Shown: positions 31,428-32,742 of the stretch, one piece after another
Position numbering within the stretch: position 1 is the first letter of the stretch
Layout of the letters: every line of letters begins with the position of its first letter
DNA from: an uncultured Phascolarctobacterium sp.
GTDB taxonomy: Bacteria > Bacillota > Negativicutes > Acidaminococcales > Acidaminococcaceae
Length of the DNA: 32,742 nt
Reading direction: 5' to 3'
Assembly: GCA_900757795.1 (NCBI GenBank)
Contig: CAAEPE010000034.1
Coordinates: 1 to 32,742, forward strand
The notes under the pieces: model-generated
Told to the model about the DNA's origin: nothing
What the model saw: only the letters and a program-made list of their open reading frames with translations
Database searches by the model: none
Translations under genes and position numbers: made by a program

Positions 31428-31943
31428 TTACACATCGTAATGCTGTTTTTCGTTGCCCAAAGGCTCGTCCTTGTGGGGGTTATTTTTGAAAATATCAAGA
31501 TTTTTCTTCGCCATATTCATAGCGTCATCATAAACGGTTTTAAAAGGACTCATATCCTTGGGCTTGCCTGCCTTCAGCCATTCGGTTACTACACGCCCTA
31601 AAGCGTAAGTAGTGCCTACTGCCACAGGAATCTGCAAGGGCGGGAAAGGAATCAGCGTGGACAGAGTGCTGCCTACAAAATATGCGCCTAAACTGCCTAA
31701 AACGCTCACAGCCGCCTGCTCGGAAATTTCTTCACCATAAACCTTACCTAATTTGATTATCATATAAATTTCGTTAGCCACCAAGCTCATAGTTCCCAAA
31801 AGCGGTGCTACTACAATCACACCGGCGCGAGCTGCTGCCCAGCGGCACAAATTCTCCGCTTCTTCCTCGCGCATACGGTCGTCAATAACTTCAGCGGTTT
31901 TTACTTCTTCCTCAGCTGCATTTTGTTTGGTTTCTTCACTCAT
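31428..31943 (-). CDS. DUF697-like membrane protein
   Basis: A protein of 171 residues: an acidic N-terminus (about 1-32), then two hydrophobic stretches (about 38-62 and 78-115) with the GxxxG-rich pattern of the DUF697/YcjF group, and a polar C-terminus. Function is not established; related domains follow small GTPases. The start is the ATG at 31943 behind AAAGGAG; the in-frame ATG at 31967 lies inside the terminator hairpin. It heads a three-gene unit with the flavoprotein and the small membrane protein. No separate promoter is obvious, so it may depend on read-through. Confidence 0.8.
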   Translation of the reverse strand: MSEETKQNAAEEEVKTAEVIDDRMREEEAENLCRWAAARAGVIVVAPLLGTMSLVANEIYMIIKLGKVYGEEISEQAAVSVLGSLGAYFVGSTLSTLIPFPPLQIPVAVGTTYALGRVVTEWLKAGKPKDMSPFKTVYDDAMNMAKKNLDIFKNNPHKDEPLGNEKQHYDV

Positions 31944-31967
31944 AGTGTACTCCTTTCGGAACGCCAC

Positions 31968-32005
31968 AAAAAACCGCAGCTCAAAACCTTTGGACTGCGG
32001 TTTTT
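31968..32005 (-). terminator. Terminator between the DUF190 and DUF697 genes
   Basis: AAAACCGCAG pairs with CTGCGGTTTT around a 15-nt loop and runs into six U on the minus strand. It starts 14 nt after the DUF190 stop codon and ends about 20 nt before the next ribosome site, so it may act as an attenuator. Confidence 0.9.
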
Positions 32006-32018
32006 GCTTATATAAAAA

Positions 32019-32432
32019 TTATTGCTGTTGCTGCATCTGCTGTTTTGCCGGCGCAGCATTGACAACTTTGTCGGCATAGCCTTTTTCACGCATATAGTTT
32101 GTAACCATATAGGTGCTTTCTTCTACCAGCACCAAAGCGCTGGTCGCATTTTTCTCAAGCCAGGGCAGGATTTTATCAATATTTTCGCGTTTATCAACAA
32201 TTTCTACAACCACAGGCAGATTGGCATTGCCGCTGATGAAAGTGTTCACAGCGCGTCCCACGCCGCGTACTTTAGTGGCATAGCCTTCAATGCCTCTCAT
32301 TACCGTGCCGCCTGCCAAGCCTAAGCGGCGCGCCTCACGCAGGATAGCCTTGTACAAAGGAATATCGTTGCAGATTACGTCCTCGCCGGTATATATTTTT
32401 AAAAAAGTAGTTTTATTAAATTCCAAACTCAT
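32019..32432 (-). CDS. DUF190 (PII-like) protein
   Basis: A protein of 137 residues with the DUF190 pattern: LKIYTGED at 11-18, LYKAILREARRLGLAGGTVMRGIEG spanning 26-50, and VVEIVDK near 75. The fold is related to PII signalling proteins, and relatives often sit beside the fluoride channel gene crcB; none is seen here. The C-terminus is a Gln/Met-rich tail (QQMQQQQ) that looks disordered. The start is the ATG at 32432 behind GGAGGTG; a longer frame to 32492 runs into the promoter. Confidence 0.85.
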   Translation of the reverse strand: MSLEFNKTTFLKIYTGEDVICNDIPLYKAILREARRLGLAGGTVMRGIEGYATKVRGVGRAVNTFISGNANLPVVVEIVDKRENIDKILPWLEKNATSALVLVEESTYMVTNYMREKGYADKVVNAAPAKQQMQQQQ

Positions 32433-32480
32433 AAAGGACACCTCCAACATACCAAAACCAGGTAGATTTTCCTTGATTTT

Positions 32481-32504
32481 ATTATAACACATCTAGAAAC
32501 TCCG
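32481..32504 (-). promoter_or_regulatory. Promoter of the DUF190 gene
   Basis: The minus strand reads TGTTATAAT, an extended -10 (TATAAT at 32481-32486). CTTACA 18 nt upstream is a fair -35. The leader would be only about 40 nt, so no fluoride riboswitch fits in. Confidence 0.7.
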
Positions 32505-32607
32505 TGTAAGTAGATTTTATGTGCGGACAAGGGATTTCACAAACATGTAACGATTGGTATAATTTTCTTGTTTTTTGCGTCTGCTTAGATTATTATATAA
32601 AAAGCAA

Positions 32608-32742
32608 AAAGATTGACATCGTTAAGCGATTTATTATCACTCGTTCAACGCGGTTTTTTCGTTCATTGCGCAATGGTTTATAAAAACAAAGAGATTGATA
32701 GTGATAAGCGATTTATTATCACTCGTTCAACGCGTTTTTTCA
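32608..32742. repeat. Direct repeat of 82-bp period at the window edge
   Basis: Two copies of a ~54-bp core share AAGCGATTTATTATCACTCG (at 32624 and 32706), followed by TTCAACGCG and a T-run. The second copy contains the inverted repeat AGTGATAA/TTATCACT. Between them is CATTGCGCAATG, a 12-bp palindrome. The array may continue beyond the window. No gene is visible in 32505-32742. Confidence 0.85.

Noticed and set aside
32433..32480. Fluoride riboswitch before the DUF190 gene
   Set aside because: The leader is only about 40 nt and no aptamer motif is visible; crcB is also absent.

Overview
The window looks like chromosomal DNA of a strictly anaerobic, succinate-consuming, propionate-forming member of the Negativicutes. 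Acidaminococcaceae such as Phascolarctobacterium are my best guess. The grounds are a complete succinate-to-propionate gene set with a sodium-pumping methylmalonyl-CoA decarboxylase, a single-chain pyruvate:ferredoxin oxidoreductase, a hydrogenase-type Fe-S protein and ferrous-iron uptake. Taxonomy is inferred from gene content only. All genes I can support lie on the minus strand, so transcription runs from high to low coordinates.

Positions 1-8959 hold the propionate locus. In transcription order it encodes a succinate/propionate CoA-transferase, methylmalonyl-CoA mutase large and small (B12-binding) subunits, MeaB, methylmalonyl-CoA epimerase, and decarboxylase subunits alpha (mmdA), delta (mmdD), biotin carrier (mmdC) and beta (mmdB, cut by the window edge). 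Together they form a closed catalytic cycle that turns succinate into propionate and CO2 and stores the energy as a Na+ gradient. Several gaps carry perfect stem-loops without clear U-tracts. The three largest enzymes show extreme codon bias. A promoter near 9190 would give a leader of about 220 nt.

Positions 9583-12143 hold a compact four-gene operon: DRTGG-domain protein, anti-sigma-type ATPase, putative sensory [FeFe] hydrogenase (HydS-like) and a second DRTGG-like protein. It looks like a redox or H2 signalling module. Positions 12228-13601 hold an ART-type toxin (DUF3990) and HTH antitoxin candidate pair with a palindromic operator on its promoter. Next come an O-antigen ligase-like membrane protein and an intergenic region with three tandem ~188-bp foldback repeats.

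Positions 15980-20341 hold valS and folC behind a T-box leader. Positions 20365-21801 hold an OFA-family MFS transporter behind what I read as a ZTP/ZMP (pfl) riboswitch with an overlapping terminator, which suggests a link to one-carbon or purine metabolism. Positions 21867-24800 hold the iron operon feoA-feoA-feoB plus a tiny FeoB-associated Cys-rich protein, with a perfect palindrome at the transcript start.

The right part carries nifJ (PFOR), two universal stress proteins, a small membrane protein, a COG2509-type flavoprotein, a DUF697 protein and a DUF190 (PII-like) protein. A pair of 82-bp-period direct repeats runs off the right edge. I saw no tRNA, rRNA, CRISPR array, transposase or phage gene.
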